Below are positions 1 to 6,164 of a stretch of 7,325 nucleotides of DNA, one piece after another; the stretch's first letter is position 1, and every line of letters starts with the position of its first letter. The translations under genes and the position numbers were made by a program. Below the pieces are notes generated by a model. It searched no databases and was not told where the DNA came from. It saw nothing but the letters and a program-made list of their open reading frames with translations. This stretch comes from Roseovarius sp. (lineage in GTDB: Bacteria > Pseudomonadota > Alphaproteobacteria > Rhodobacterales > Rhodobacteraceae). The stretch is from positions 1-7,325 of the forward strand of contig JALQUE010000099.1 of NCBI GenBank assembly GCA_023260815.1. The letters are read 5' to 3'.

Positions 1-144
1 GTTCGCACCCAGCAACAGATGGTTGCCGTTGTCGATCATGCAGCCCAGACTTTCGTCGTGGAACGAGCGCGCCCGCCCACCGGCATGGCCCGCCGCTTCG
101 TATACGGCGACGTCCACGCCCGACATCGCCGCGCGTGTCGCGCA
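1..144 (-). pseudogene. hpnE: HpnE-like FAD-dependent oxidoreductase, 5' fragment (start missing, runs off left edge)
   Basis: Read on the minus strand from 144 to 3, this frame gives CATRAAMSGVDVAVYEAAGH followed by AGGRARSFHDESLGCMIDNG and NHLLLGAN. It matches the N-terminal region of the squalene-associated FAD desaturase/hydroxysqualene dehydroxylase family (HpnE): the end of the first Rossmann helix, the acidic residue ending strand 2 (VYEA), the GGR(A/C)RS motif and the characteristic IDNGNHLLL motif. Family members remove the hydroxyl of hydroxysqualene to make squalene for hopanoid synthesis. The expected first 15 or so residues with the GxGxxG dinucleotide-binding loop are absent. 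Upstream of the join the frame meets a TGA at 177-175, and the only ATG left is at 126, inside the domain. The fragment is fused out of frame to a dynamin-like GTPase. The family call is from recognised motifs only; another squalene/phytoene desaturase-type oxidoreductase is possible. Confidence 0.68.
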
Positions 145-916
145 GGCACATCCGGAAAGGCACCGTCTGACAGTTCAGGAACAGGTCGGCCGACCGGGTG
201 ATATCGGCAAAGCGCCCCTGCTCAGCCCCGCCCTTGCTACCAGCGCCCTTATGGCCTGCGTCCAGCGCAGAATCCCCCGGCGCATCTTCGGCACCGTCGA
301 AATCGTCCCCCAGACAGATGTAGCGTTCCAGCAGGTTCTTGTCGAAATAGCCATAGTCATGCTCTTGCCCCATCAGCAGCTCGAAATGCCGCCCAAGCCG
401 CTTGCGGGAAGTGTCCCGCATGGTCTCGATCTGGCGGCGGATCTTTTCAAGCTCGCCATCCGCCCCGGCGCGACCCGCCAATTCTCCGATACGGCCACCC
501 TTGGTGGTCAGACGATCCCACTCCGCCTCGGTCATGAACCGGAATTTGGCGCCGGTCTCGGCGCGGCGGCTGGCGGGTGTCAGATGCAACGAGGTCACAA
601 CCGAGGTCCACGGGTTCACATCCGACGGCAACAGATCGGCCCAGCCCGCCATCGCATTGATAAGCGACGTCTTTCCCGATTTGACCTGTCCCAGCAACGT
701 GATGCAGGGTTCGAACGCGGCAAGCTGTTCCTTCAGCCGCGCAACCGGGCGTTCGCCCCCCTGCCCCGACAGTTCGGCCAGCCGGTCCAGCGCCTCGTCC
801 ATTCGCGCCACATCCTGCGCCAGACGCGCAAGCGTCTCCATCCCCGCCCTGAGATTGGTCGGCCGGGCCTGTGCCCGGATCTGAGTTGTGCTGTCCGTGT
901 CGGTTTCGATGGTCAT
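1..916 (-). CDS. Dynamin-family GTPase, N-terminal 261 residues only; 3' part replaced by foreign sequence
   Basis: The frame starts at ATG 916 and stays open to the left edge, but only residues 1-261 (916 to 134) look authentic. Residues about 26-68 are helical. The P-loop GQVKSGKTS is at 76-84, and NPWTSVVTSLHL at 101-112 is the likely switch I/G2 threonine region. A charged helical segment and HDYGYFDKNLLERYICLGDD (186-205) follow, then a low-complexity acidic/glycine stretch and SADLFLNCQTVPFRMCLRDT (242-261). This last strand should lead into the G3 motif DTPG, but the sequence switches after DT to out-of-frame HpnE-like DNA and reads nonsense (RGDVGRGRRR…). G4, the middle domain and the GTPase effector region are missing. 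Full-length relatives, which I recall as common in roseobacters, are roughly twice this length and are expected to self-assemble on membranes. As it stands the product cannot be a working GTPase. It is the last gene of the leftward kinase operon. The ribosome site (GAGA about 7 nt before the ATG) is weak, so coupling to the preceding ORF is possible. Confidence 0.82.
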   Translation of the reverse strand, partial: MTIETDTDSTTQIRAQARPTNLRAGMETLARLAQDVARMDEALDRLAELSGQGGERPVARLKEQLAAFEPCITLLGQVKSGKTSLINAMAGWADLLPSDVNPWTSVVTSLHLTPASRRAETGAKFRFMTEAEWDRLTTKGGRIGELAGRAGADGELEKIRRQIETMRDTSRKRLGRHFELLMGQEHDYGYFDKNLLERYICLGDDFDGAEDAPGDSALDAGHKGAGSKGGAEQGRFADITRSADLFLNCQTVPFRMCLRDTRGDVGRGRRRIRSGGPCRWAGALVPRRKSGLHDRQRQPSVAGCE

Positions 917-1014
917 GCTGGTCTCGATTGTGTTTGCCTTATGGTCACTCGTGCGGCGGGGTCACTGCCCCCCGCCACATGCCGTTGCACCCCGCGGCAC
1001 ACGACGCCGGTCAT
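913..1014 (-). CDS. Possible 33-aa coupling ORF between the two GTPase genes
   Basis: This ORF begins MTGVVCRGVQRHVAGG and ends RQTQSRPA. Its ATG (1014-1012) overlaps the TGA of the upstream GTPase gene as ATGA, and its own TGA (915-913) overlaps the ATG of the dynamin-like gene, again as ATGA. It therefore bridges the gap exactly and could let ribosomes pass from one gene to the next. No domain is recognisable. The last third uses codons that are rare in the neighbours (ATA, AGG, ACA, AGA), which argues against selection on the peptide. It is either a translational-coupling leader or chance. Confidence 0.25.
   Translation of the reverse strand: MTGVVCRGVQRHVAGGSDPAARVTIRQTQSRPA
951..980 (-). 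promoter_or_regulatory. Intercistronic GC-rich stem-loop
   Basis: GGCGGGG (955-961) and CCCCGCC (970-976) are perfect inverted complements around an 8-nt loop. After one mismatch, two more pairs and a possible G-U pair extend the stem on both sides. It lies in the only sizeable gap of the leftward operon, about 35 nt before the dynamin start. No T-run follows on either strand, so it is not an ordinary terminator. It may be an mRNA-stability or translation-control hairpin. Confidence 0.35.
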
Positions 1015-2258
1015 GTCGCCACCTTTTTGGCCGCGTGATCCGCCGCCATTTCCCGGCGCAGTTGCAACAACAGCGTCACCGCATCCAGTGCCGCCTCCTC
1101 GCCGCGCTCAAGCTGGAACAGCACCAGCATTTCCTCGCCGTCCTGCAGATCGGCGCGCAGATCGTTGCCCGTTGCATCATCGCCCGTCCGGTCCATCAGC
1201 CCGGCCAGCCCCTCCACCGCGTCAACGCAGTCATTCAACAGCCTGTCGGTGTCCACATCGCCCGGCGCATCCAGTGCCTCAAGCATCATGCGCGCCCGCG
1301 CCTGCAACAGCCCGACCGCTTCCGCGATGGGCGCCTCACCGTCCTTGAGCGCCTCCGCAAACGCCGGCGTCACCAGACCGCCCGCCTGCGGCACCGGGGC
1401 CACGTCCCTCGGCTTGGCCGCGCCGCGCAGGCCGGTGCGCGCCGCCAGCCTGTCCAGCAACATCTGCGCCTGATCGACATCGCTCGACCGTCCCTGCTCG
1501 ACCTGATGCGCGACACAGTCGGCCAGCGCCTTGCCGCCACTCGACGCCCACAGCCTGTCATCCAGCCCCCGATCCGAGGTGCGTGCCGTGATCCCCTGCA
1601 TGGTGGCCACCGGATAAAGGCCCAGAAACTCTTCGGCCACGATCGGATCAAGCGCCTCGATCCGGGTGGCCAGAACACCGCGCATCATCTGCCGATCCGC
1701 CATCGTCAGCACCAGCAGGCTGTGATCCTTGATACTGTCCGGAACCCCGGCCCACAGCCGTTGCTCGGCCTCGTCGAACCGCTCGCTGCACCACAGGATC
1801 ATGTCGGCCCGCGCCACGACCTCCTGCAGCCGCGCCGCCTGTTGTGCGGGATCGGCCGGCAGACCGAACTCCACAAGGCTTTGCCGCTGCAGCCTTGGAT
1901 CGGGCAATTCCTGTCGTGTGCAGCGCACATTGGCGGGCCATGCCGCATCGCGCACCAGCCCGGCACTCACCGCCACCGATCCATCGCCCATCTCGAAAAT
2001 CGCGCGCGCATCCGGGCCATAGGCGATCTCCGAGATCACGGCCTCATCACCCCCACCCAGCGCCGCGCGGCCCGCCAGCATGTTGACCAGCGCCGTCTTG
2101 CCGCTGCCCGGCAAGCCGGTGACGACCACCTGCACCGGCTTGCGCAAATGCGACAGCAACCGCGCGCCCCAGCGGTGATAAGGCCCCGGCATGTCCGCGG
2201 TTTCCAGCGCGCTTTCCAAACGGTCCACGACCGGCAATGTGGCATCGGATCTGGTCAC
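1011..2258 (-). CDS. P-loop GTPase-like protein with degenerate G3/G4, partner of the dynamin-like GTPase
   Basis: I chose GTG at 2258 as the start, giving 415 residues: it lies 22 nt after the phosphatase stop and follows CCGGGGAAA (2273-2265). The open frame extends up to 2585, but that part runs antisense-like through the phosphatase gene in another frame and is Arg/Cys-rich. Residues 11-40 form a predicted amphipathic helix. PVQVVVTGLPGSGKTALVNM (41-60) is a strand followed by a clear Walker A/G1 loop. No DxxG G3 is visible; the expected place holds LVEFGLPAD (128-136). ADMILWCSERFDEAEQ (151-166) resembles the strand after switch II, and LLVLTMADRQ (181-190) occupies the G4 position but lacks the lysine of (N/T)KxD. 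The C-terminal third (about 295-410) is Ala/Leu/Glu-rich and predicted helical, ending in a basic tail. It is a soluble protein with no signal or membrane segment. It may bind nucleotide without hydrolysing it, or act as a regulatory partner of the neighbouring GTPase. The family is not recognised precisely. Confidence 0.8.
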   Translation of the reverse strand: MTRSDATLPVVDRLESALETADMPGPYHRWGARLLSHLRKPVQVVVTGLPGSGKTALVNMLAGRAALGGGDEAVISEIAYGPDARAIFEMGDGSVAVSAGLVRDAAWPANVRCTRQELPDPRLQRQSLVEFGLPADPAQQAARLQEVVARADMILWCSERFDEAEQRLWAGVPDSIKDHSLLVLTMADRQMMRGVLATRIEALDPIVAEEFLGLYPVATMQGITARTSDRGLDDRLWASSGGKALADCVAHQVEQGRSSDVDQAQMLLDRLAARTGLRGAAKPRDVAPVPQAGGLVTPAFAEALKDGEAPIAEAVGLLQARARMMLEALDAPGDVDTDRLLNDCVDAVEGLAGLMDRTGDDATGNDLRADLQDGEEMLVLFQLERGEEAALDAVTLLLQLRREMAADHAAKKVAT

Positions 2259-2264
2259 GATACA

Positions 2265-2273
2265 TTTCCCCGG
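2265..2273 (-). promoter_or_regulatory. Ribosome binding site deciding the GTG start of the GTPase-like gene
   Basis: CCGGGGAAA lies in the 22-nt gap after the phosphatase stop, with its GGGG core 9 nt before GTG 2258. There is no in-frame ATG nearby. This site and the position just after the phosphatase stop are why 2258 was preferred. Confidence 0.4.
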
Positions 2274-2280
2274 CAATGTC

Positions 2281-3207
2281 TCATCCCGCCACCTCCCGCG
2301 CCCGCGACACCCGCGCCAGAATGGTGACAGACCCGGTGCGCCCCCGCCGTGTTTCGCGGTGCAACTCGTGCTGTGTCGCCGTCGCCTCGGGCGGGTCTTC
2401 AGCCTGTGCCATCTCGCTTTGCCGCAGCACCTTGACCACGCAGAACGACACGTTGTCCTGCTCGGGGTCATCCAGTCTTGCGATGTCCTGCAACAGCCCT
2501 TCGGCGATCTGCGCCGCGCTCTGTTGACGGGTAAAGCGCAGCAACTCCTCGATGCGATCATCCCCCAGCACCTGCAGCCCGTCACTGGCCGCGATCACGA
2601 TATCGCCATGCGCCAACCGCACCGGCACGGCGCGGCAATCGATCTGCGGGATCTCGCGGCCGATCAGAACCGAGGTGAGGCATTGCTGATCGGGATGGTT
2701 CACAGCCTCCTCGCGGTTCATCATGCCGCTATCCACCAGGTAATCGATCTGCGACATCACCGAATGGATCTCGTTCAACCGCCGCAAGGTGCCATCCCGA
2801 AACAGATAGAGCGGCGAATCCCCGACCGAGATCCAATACAGCCGATCCTCCATCAAAACCGGCGCCAGCAACGTCGCCCCCATGCCCTCGGCTTCGGGGC
2901 TTTGGCTGGAATACTGCCCGACGCACTCATTCGCACCGCGCGCCGCGGCGCACAGGATATCGCCGATACGCCCCTCCAGATCGGTCGGATCGCCCGAGTG
3001 CATCTTCAACGCGCTGAACACCTCGGTCACCACGATCTTGCTGGCCATGTCTCCTGCCGCATGGCCCCCCATGCCATCCGCCAGCACCACAAAGCCCAAG
3101 CCGTTGCCCGCCGGAAAATCCGACACGATCGCATCTTCCTGACGGGTGCGCCGGCCCTGCTCGATCACCATCGAGGCCTCATAAAGCACATCAGCCACGC
3201 GACGCAT
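2281..3207 (-). CDS. PP2C/PPM-family Ser/Thr protein phosphatase
   Basis: This 308-residue protein (start ATG 3207) has the full PPM metal-binding set: RTRQEDAI (20-27) with the first aspartate, LADGMGGHAAG (42-52) with the DGMGG motif, a GMGATLLAPVL strand (108-118), SVGDSPLYLF (127-136), AASDGLQVL (206-214) and QDNVSFCVVKV (250-260) with the last metal-binding Asp-Asn. It is a cytosolic, metal-dependent phosphatase of the Stp/PppA type. The most likely substrates are the kinase and phosphothreonines read by the FHA protein, both encoded just upstream. A non-catalytic tail of about 45 residues (262-308), acidic then Arg-rich, follows the core. The gene overlaps the end of the FHA gene by 17 nt. 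A start at 3258 would add 17 Arg/Gly-rich residues translated from repeat DNA that encodes the FHA tail; it is less likely because homology begins at about EASMVIEQGRRTRQEDA. Confidence 0.93.
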   Translation of the reverse strand: MRRVADVLYEASMVIEQGRRTRQEDAIVSDFPAGNGLGFVVLADGMGGHAAGDMASKIVVTEVFSALKMHSGDPTDLEGRIGDILCAAARGANECVGQYSSQSPEAEGMGATLLAPVLMEDRLYWISVGDSPLYLFRDGTLRRLNEIHSVMSQIDYLVDSGMMNREEAVNHPDQQCLTSVLIGREIPQIDCRAVPVRLAHGDIVIAASDGLQVLGDDRIEELLRFTRQQSAAQIAEGLLQDIARLDDPEQDNVSFCVVKVLRQSEMAQAEDPPEATATQHELHRETRRGRTGSVTILARVSRAREVAG

Positions 3208-4522
3208 GTGCCTGCCCGCCCTGCCCGTGCCTGCCCTGCGCATCCCCGGCCTGCGCATCCCCGGCCCAGCTGAAGTCGGGACCGCACAACGCCACGAACC
3301 TCAGCGTCGTCTCTCCGATCACGATCAGATCCCCCGAGGACAGATCCTCGGTGCTCAACACCGGACGGCCGTTGCGGCGCACCAGGTTGGCCTTGCCGCC
3401 ATGCCCGATATAGAATGATTGGCTTTCGTCATCATAAGCGACCGCGGCATGGGTCTCGCGTGAGATGCTGTTGTCCCCGAAATCCAGCCGCACCGTCTGA
3501 CCTGCGCCGCGCCCGATCTGCGCCACACCGCCCTGCAGGGTAAAGGCCGCCCCACGGCCCGGTCCCTTGATCACCACCAGCCAGCCCACCGGAAAACTGG
3601 CGCAGGTGCTGTGCATGTCCTCCTTCGGGCGGGCCAGCGGATCAAGCCCCGCCGCCTGTTCCGGATTGAACCCCAACAGCCGCGTCTTGACCCGGCCAGG
3701 CCGGCTCGATCCCCGGCCCAGAGCGGGCGTCGGCACATCCACCGGGCCAGCCTGCGCCTCTGCCTGCGCCTCTGCCGCAACCTCTACCTGCGCCGCCTCG
3801 GATGCCGCTTCGGGCGCCGCATCGGCCTGTGTTGTCGCCACAGGCGTCGGCTCCGGCGCGGGCACCTGCCCCATCATGTCCTTGACCGCACGCAGCGGTT
3901 CGGCAAATTCACCACCTGCCTCCTGATCTGCCGGCGTGTTCTCGGTGGCCTCCGGGGCGACCCGATCCTGAGTGCCGGACACTGGCCGTGGATCGACCTT
4001 CTCAAGCCACGCGCTCAGGTCCGCCTCGGTCAGATCCTCGACATCCCGGCTCTGTGCAGGCGCCTCGGGCACAGTCTCCACCGGCGCGTCGCCTGTCACC
4101 TCAGAAACATCCCGTGGCGCGTCTTCCCACGCGGCCCGGGATATGTCGTCCAGCACGGCGCGGGCGGTATCCGGCTCCTTTTCGGCATCCCGCTTGATCG
4201 CCTCGGTCAGATCGTCCAGGGGCGCGGAAAAACCTTCGTCCCGGTCCCCCTCTGCCGGGTCATATTCATCCTCCGCACCCCGGCCCCAATCCTCAGGCCC
4301 GAACTCCTCAGGCCCAAAATCCTCTGGCCCAAAACCCTCTGGCCCGAACTCCACCGCCTCCTGCAGGGTCGCCGCCTGCATGATCCGATGCTCCGGCTCC
4401 AGCCTCAAGGCTTCGGGCGCCGCCTCGGGCACCGGTTTGGTCAGCGCGTCCAGGGCCTCAAATCCGGTGTCCTGCCGGGGCTGGTGGCGCTTCTCGCCAA
4501 TGATATCACGTATGAATTTCAT
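3191..4522 (-). CDS. FHA-domain phosphothreonine-binding protein with long acidic linker
   Basis: This 443-residue protein starts at ATG 4522, with AAGGA (4533-4529) 6 nt upstream and only 11 nt after the kinase stop. Residues 1-300 are low-complexity, rich in Glu, Ala and Pro and probably disordered. They include the FGPE(G/D/E) repeat (59-80) and short helical patches such as VEDLTEADLSAWLEKVDP (161-178). An FHA domain spans about 313-411: WLVVIKGPGRGAAFTLQGG, IGRGAGQTVRLDF (336-348), the phosphothreonine-contact segment SISRETHAAV (352-361), NGRPV (384-388) and GDLIVIGETTLRFV (397-410). A Gly/Gln/His-rich tail (419-443) contains a duplicated GDAQ. FHA domains bind phosphothreonine, so this is the likely reader or scaffold between the kinase and phosphatase. 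Placing the FHA at the C-terminus behind a long linker differs from many single-FHA proteins, which carry it near the N-terminus. No transmembrane segment is seen. Confidence 0.92.
   Translation of the reverse strand: MKFIRDIIGEKRHQPRQDTGFEALDALTKPVPEAAPEALRLEPEHRIMQAATLQEAVEFGPEGFGPEDFGPEEFGPEDWGRGAEDEYDPAEGDRDEGFSAPLDDLTEAIKRDAEKEPDTARAVLDDISRAAWEDAPRDVSEVTGDAPVETVPEAPAQSRDVEDLTEADLSAWLEKVDPRPVSGTQDRVAPEATENTPADQEAGGEFAEPLRAVKDMMGQVPAPEPTPVATTQADAAPEAASEAAQVEVAAEAQAEAQAGPVDVPTPALGRGSSRPGRVKTRLLGFNPEQAAGLDPLARPKEDMHSTCASFPVGWLVVIKGPGRGAAFTLQGGVAQIGRGAGQTVRLDFGDNSISRETHAAVAYDDESQSFYIGHGGKANLVRRNGRPVLSTEDLSSGDLIVIGETTLRFVALCGPDFSWAGDAQAGDAQGRHGQGGQAHASRG
3237..3266 (-). repeat. Perfect 15-bp tandem duplication in the FHA gene tail
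   Basis: Two identical 15-bp copies (plus-strand unit TGCGCATCCCCGGCC, 3237-3251 and 3252-3266) encode the repeated GDAQA/GDAQG in the FHA protein tail. More degenerate GC-rich copies continue toward 3210. The in-frame length suggests slippage tolerated by a disordered tail. Confidence 0.8.
4291..4350 (-). repeat. Four-copy 15-bp in-frame tandem repeat encoding FGPE(G/D/E)
   Basis: Units start at 4291, 4306, 4321 and 4336 on the plus strand (CCTCAGGCCCGAACT and variants differing at up to four positions), with a decayed fifth copy at about 4276-4290. They encode FGPEG, FGPED, FGPEE and FGPED ending in WG, at residues 59-80 of the FHA protein. The repeat sits in the acidic, probably disordered N-terminal region. 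Confidence 0.85.
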
Positions 4523-4528
4523 CTTGGA

Positions 4529-4533
4529 TCCTT
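4529..4533 (-). promoter_or_regulatory. Ribosome binding site of the FHA gene
   Basis: AAGGA lies 6 nt before ATG 4522 and abuts the kinase stop codon (4536-4534). Termination of the kinase and initiation of the FHA gene are therefore probably coupled. Confidence 0.6.
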
Positions 4534-5934
4534 TCAGTTCTGGACCATTTCGCTGTCATCTTGCCCGTCATTCGACCGGCGCTTGCCCCGCACCAATGCG
4601 CCCAGCAGCCGCCTCAGCCACGATCTTCGACGCGCTGCATCACCTGAAATCGCAGCCTCGGCCTGCGCATCCTGCCCTTCTGCCGCGGTGCGCTTGGGGC
4701 CGGTCCGGCCCGTCAGCCTGTCTTGCTCTTTCAACCACGCCTCGACGTCCTCGATCGGCTCACCGAACATGTCGACCAGCGTGCGTTGCGGCGCCTTGCC
4801 ATCGGTCCCACCGCCCGTCGCCTCGGTCGCATCCGGCGCCACTGCCTCATGCCGTGGCATCGCGCGCAGCGCCTTGGCCTCGTGACCGGGCTTGAGGTGG
4901 CTGTTGGTATCCTCCACCAGCGACGTGATCGCATTGAACAGCGCCGGGTCCAGGTCCCGGACCTGCCATGTCGGCACCTGCCCGGTGTCCTCGTGTGCGC
5001 GATTGACCGGCAGCAACTCGGCGCAATCCATCAGCTCCAGCCACTCCGCGACACTCTGGATACGGTCCTTCTGCGGCACCGATAGCGCCCGGTCGATGCA
5101 GACCAGCATGTTGTGTCCCACGTCCCACGGGCCCAGCGCCAGCGGCTGATAGGGATCGTCGCAATCCGATGCCAGGGCCGCCAATCGCTTCTGGCTGTCG
5201 GGCGGCGGAGAGCCGGTGATAAGATGATAGAACGTCGCCGCCACCGAATAGAGATCACTCGCCGGTGTCTGCACGATATCCTTCAGATAGAACTCATGCG
5301 GGGAATAACCGTCCTTTACCGACAACACCGCCGACAGCGCGCGGGTCTTTCGGCAATACCCCTCTCGGGCCGCTCCGAAATCGATCAGCGTCAGTCGCCC
5401 ATCCTCGGTCAGCAGCAGGTTGTCGGGCGAAATATCGCGGTGCAGGATGTCGAAATCATGCACATAAGCCAGCGCCTCCAGCGTGTCGCGCAAGGCCCGC
5501 TCCAGCACCCCTCGGGTCAGCCGTCCGGCGTCATCCTGACGGATCGTCAACAGGTCCAGCCCATCGACGAAATCCATCGCCATATAGGCGGTGTTGTTCT
5601 CTTCGAACACCTGATGCACATGCACGATGCCGGGATGCTCCAGCTTGGCAAGCCGCCGCGCCTCGGCGATGAAATTCTGCACCACGCTTTCATATTGCGC
5701 GTGAAACGCCTCGCTGCGCGGGCGCACCTCAAGGCCCACGCGACGGCAGAACGCACTGGGATAACATTCCTTGATGACCACCCGCCGATCCAGACTGTCG
5801 CGGGCCAGATAGGTCATGCCGAACCCACCGCCGACAAGATGCTGCTCGACCGTATACTGGCCATGCAACAACCGTGCGTCGCAGGGCAGATTGTCGATCC
5901 GGTTGTCCTGATCTGAAAGCGTGTTGTGTTGCAC
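4534..5934 (-). CDS. Serine/threonine protein kinase (Hanks-type), first gene of the leftward operon
   Basis: This 466-residue protein appears to start at GTG 5934; GGATGGA (5952-5946) is a passable ribosome site 11 nt upstream. The kinase domain spans about residues 25-305: glycine loop LVGGGFGMTYLA (33-44), catalytic lysine in VVIKE (52-56, K55), αC glutamate in FIAEARRLAKLEH (88-100), hinge around MAMDFVDGLDLL (118-129), catalytic loop HRDISPDNLLL (165-175) and DFGAAR (185-190). An activation segment ending DGYSPHEFY (208-216) replaces the usual APE with PHE, and SDLYSVAATFYHLITG (226-241) follows. All catalytic residues are present, so it should be active. The C-terminal 160 residues are a hydrophilic linker with an EDVEAWLKEQDRL helix and a strongly basic amphipathic segment (RRRSWLRRLLGALVRGKRR, about 436-454). 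That segment is not a transmembrane helix but could bind membrane or the acidic FHA partner. The likely job is to phosphorylate threonines recognised by the FHA protein and removed by the PP2C, in the manner of PpkA-type kinases. Confidence 0.93.
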   Translation of the reverse strand: MQHNTLSDQDNRIDNLPCDARLLHGQYTVEQHLVGGGFGMTYLARDSLDRRVVIKECYPSAFCRRVGLEVRPRSEAFHAQYESVVQNFIAEARRLAKLEHPGIVHVHQVFEENNTAYMAMDFVDGLDLLTIRQDDAGRLTRGVLERALRDTLEALAYVHDFDILHRDISPDNLLLTEDGRLTLIDFGAAREGYCRKTRALSAVLSVKDGYSPHEFYLKDIVQTPASDLYSVAATFYHLITGSPPPDSQKRLAALASDCDDPYQPLALGPWDVGHNMLVCIDRALSVPQKDRIQSVAEWLELMDCAELLPVNRAHEDTGQVPTWQVRDLDPALFNAITSLVEDTNSHLKPGHEAKALRAMPRHEAVAPDATEATGGGTDGKAPQRTLVDMFGEPIEDVEAWLKEQDRLTGRTGPKRTAAEGQDAQAEAAISGDAARRRSWLRRLLGALVRGKRRSNDGQDDSEMVQN

Positions 5935-6029
5935 GGTGCGTGTGGTCCATCCGAAGAAAAAGGATTGTTCTGAAAACCAGAAGCACTCACACCCGTGCCT
6001 GACCCTGCCGCTGAATTATGGATAGAAAG

Positions 6030-6045
6030 TGGCCATTATCGGCCA
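6030..6045. promoter_or_regulatory. Inverted repeat TGGCC-N6-GGCCA, candidate operator of the kinase operon
   Basis: The arms are perfect 5-bp complements (6030-6034 and 6041-6045), about 100 bp before the kinase start. The spacing and symmetry suit a dimeric regulator, but so short a GC-rich palindrome can occur by chance. I could not place a convincing -35/-10 pair for the kinase. Confidence 0.2.
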
Positions 6046-6164
6046 AAGACTCGGCAATCGTCCGAAATCCGACATAAATCCGCCGCGCTCTCCTTGGGTG
6101 GCCCGGCATCGGCCTACCGGCCCGAACGCCGCAGGATCGGTCAATCCGCCGGAATTCGGTCACC

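Noticed and set aside
23..1348. Long plus-strand ORF (441 codons)
   Set aside because: It is antisense to the two GTPase genes, is Pro/Arg/His-rich with no motifs, and reflects GC-rich third positions of the real minus-strand genes.
888..2327. Long plus-strand ORF (479 codons)
   Set aside because: Its His/Gln/Arg-rich translation is antisense to the GTPase-like gene, which has a clear P-loop; no recognisable domain.
2259..2585. Upstream extension of the GTPase-like gene to a start at 2585
   Set aside because: It would overlap the phosphatase by about 300 nt with Arg/Cys-rich sequence typical of an off-frame reading; GTG 2258 with its ribosome site is better.
2191..3273. Plus-strand ORF opposite the phosphatase
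   Set aside because: The minus strand has the complete PP2C motif set; this frame is its antisense shadow.
3611..4885. Plus-strand ORF opposite the FHA and kinase genes
   Set aside because: It crosses the boundary of two well-supported minus-strand genes and has no domain of its own.
1011..5934. Type VI secretion locus
   Set aside because: Only the kinase/FHA/phosphatase regulatory trio is shared; no sheath, baseplate, ClpV or membrane-complex gene is in the window.
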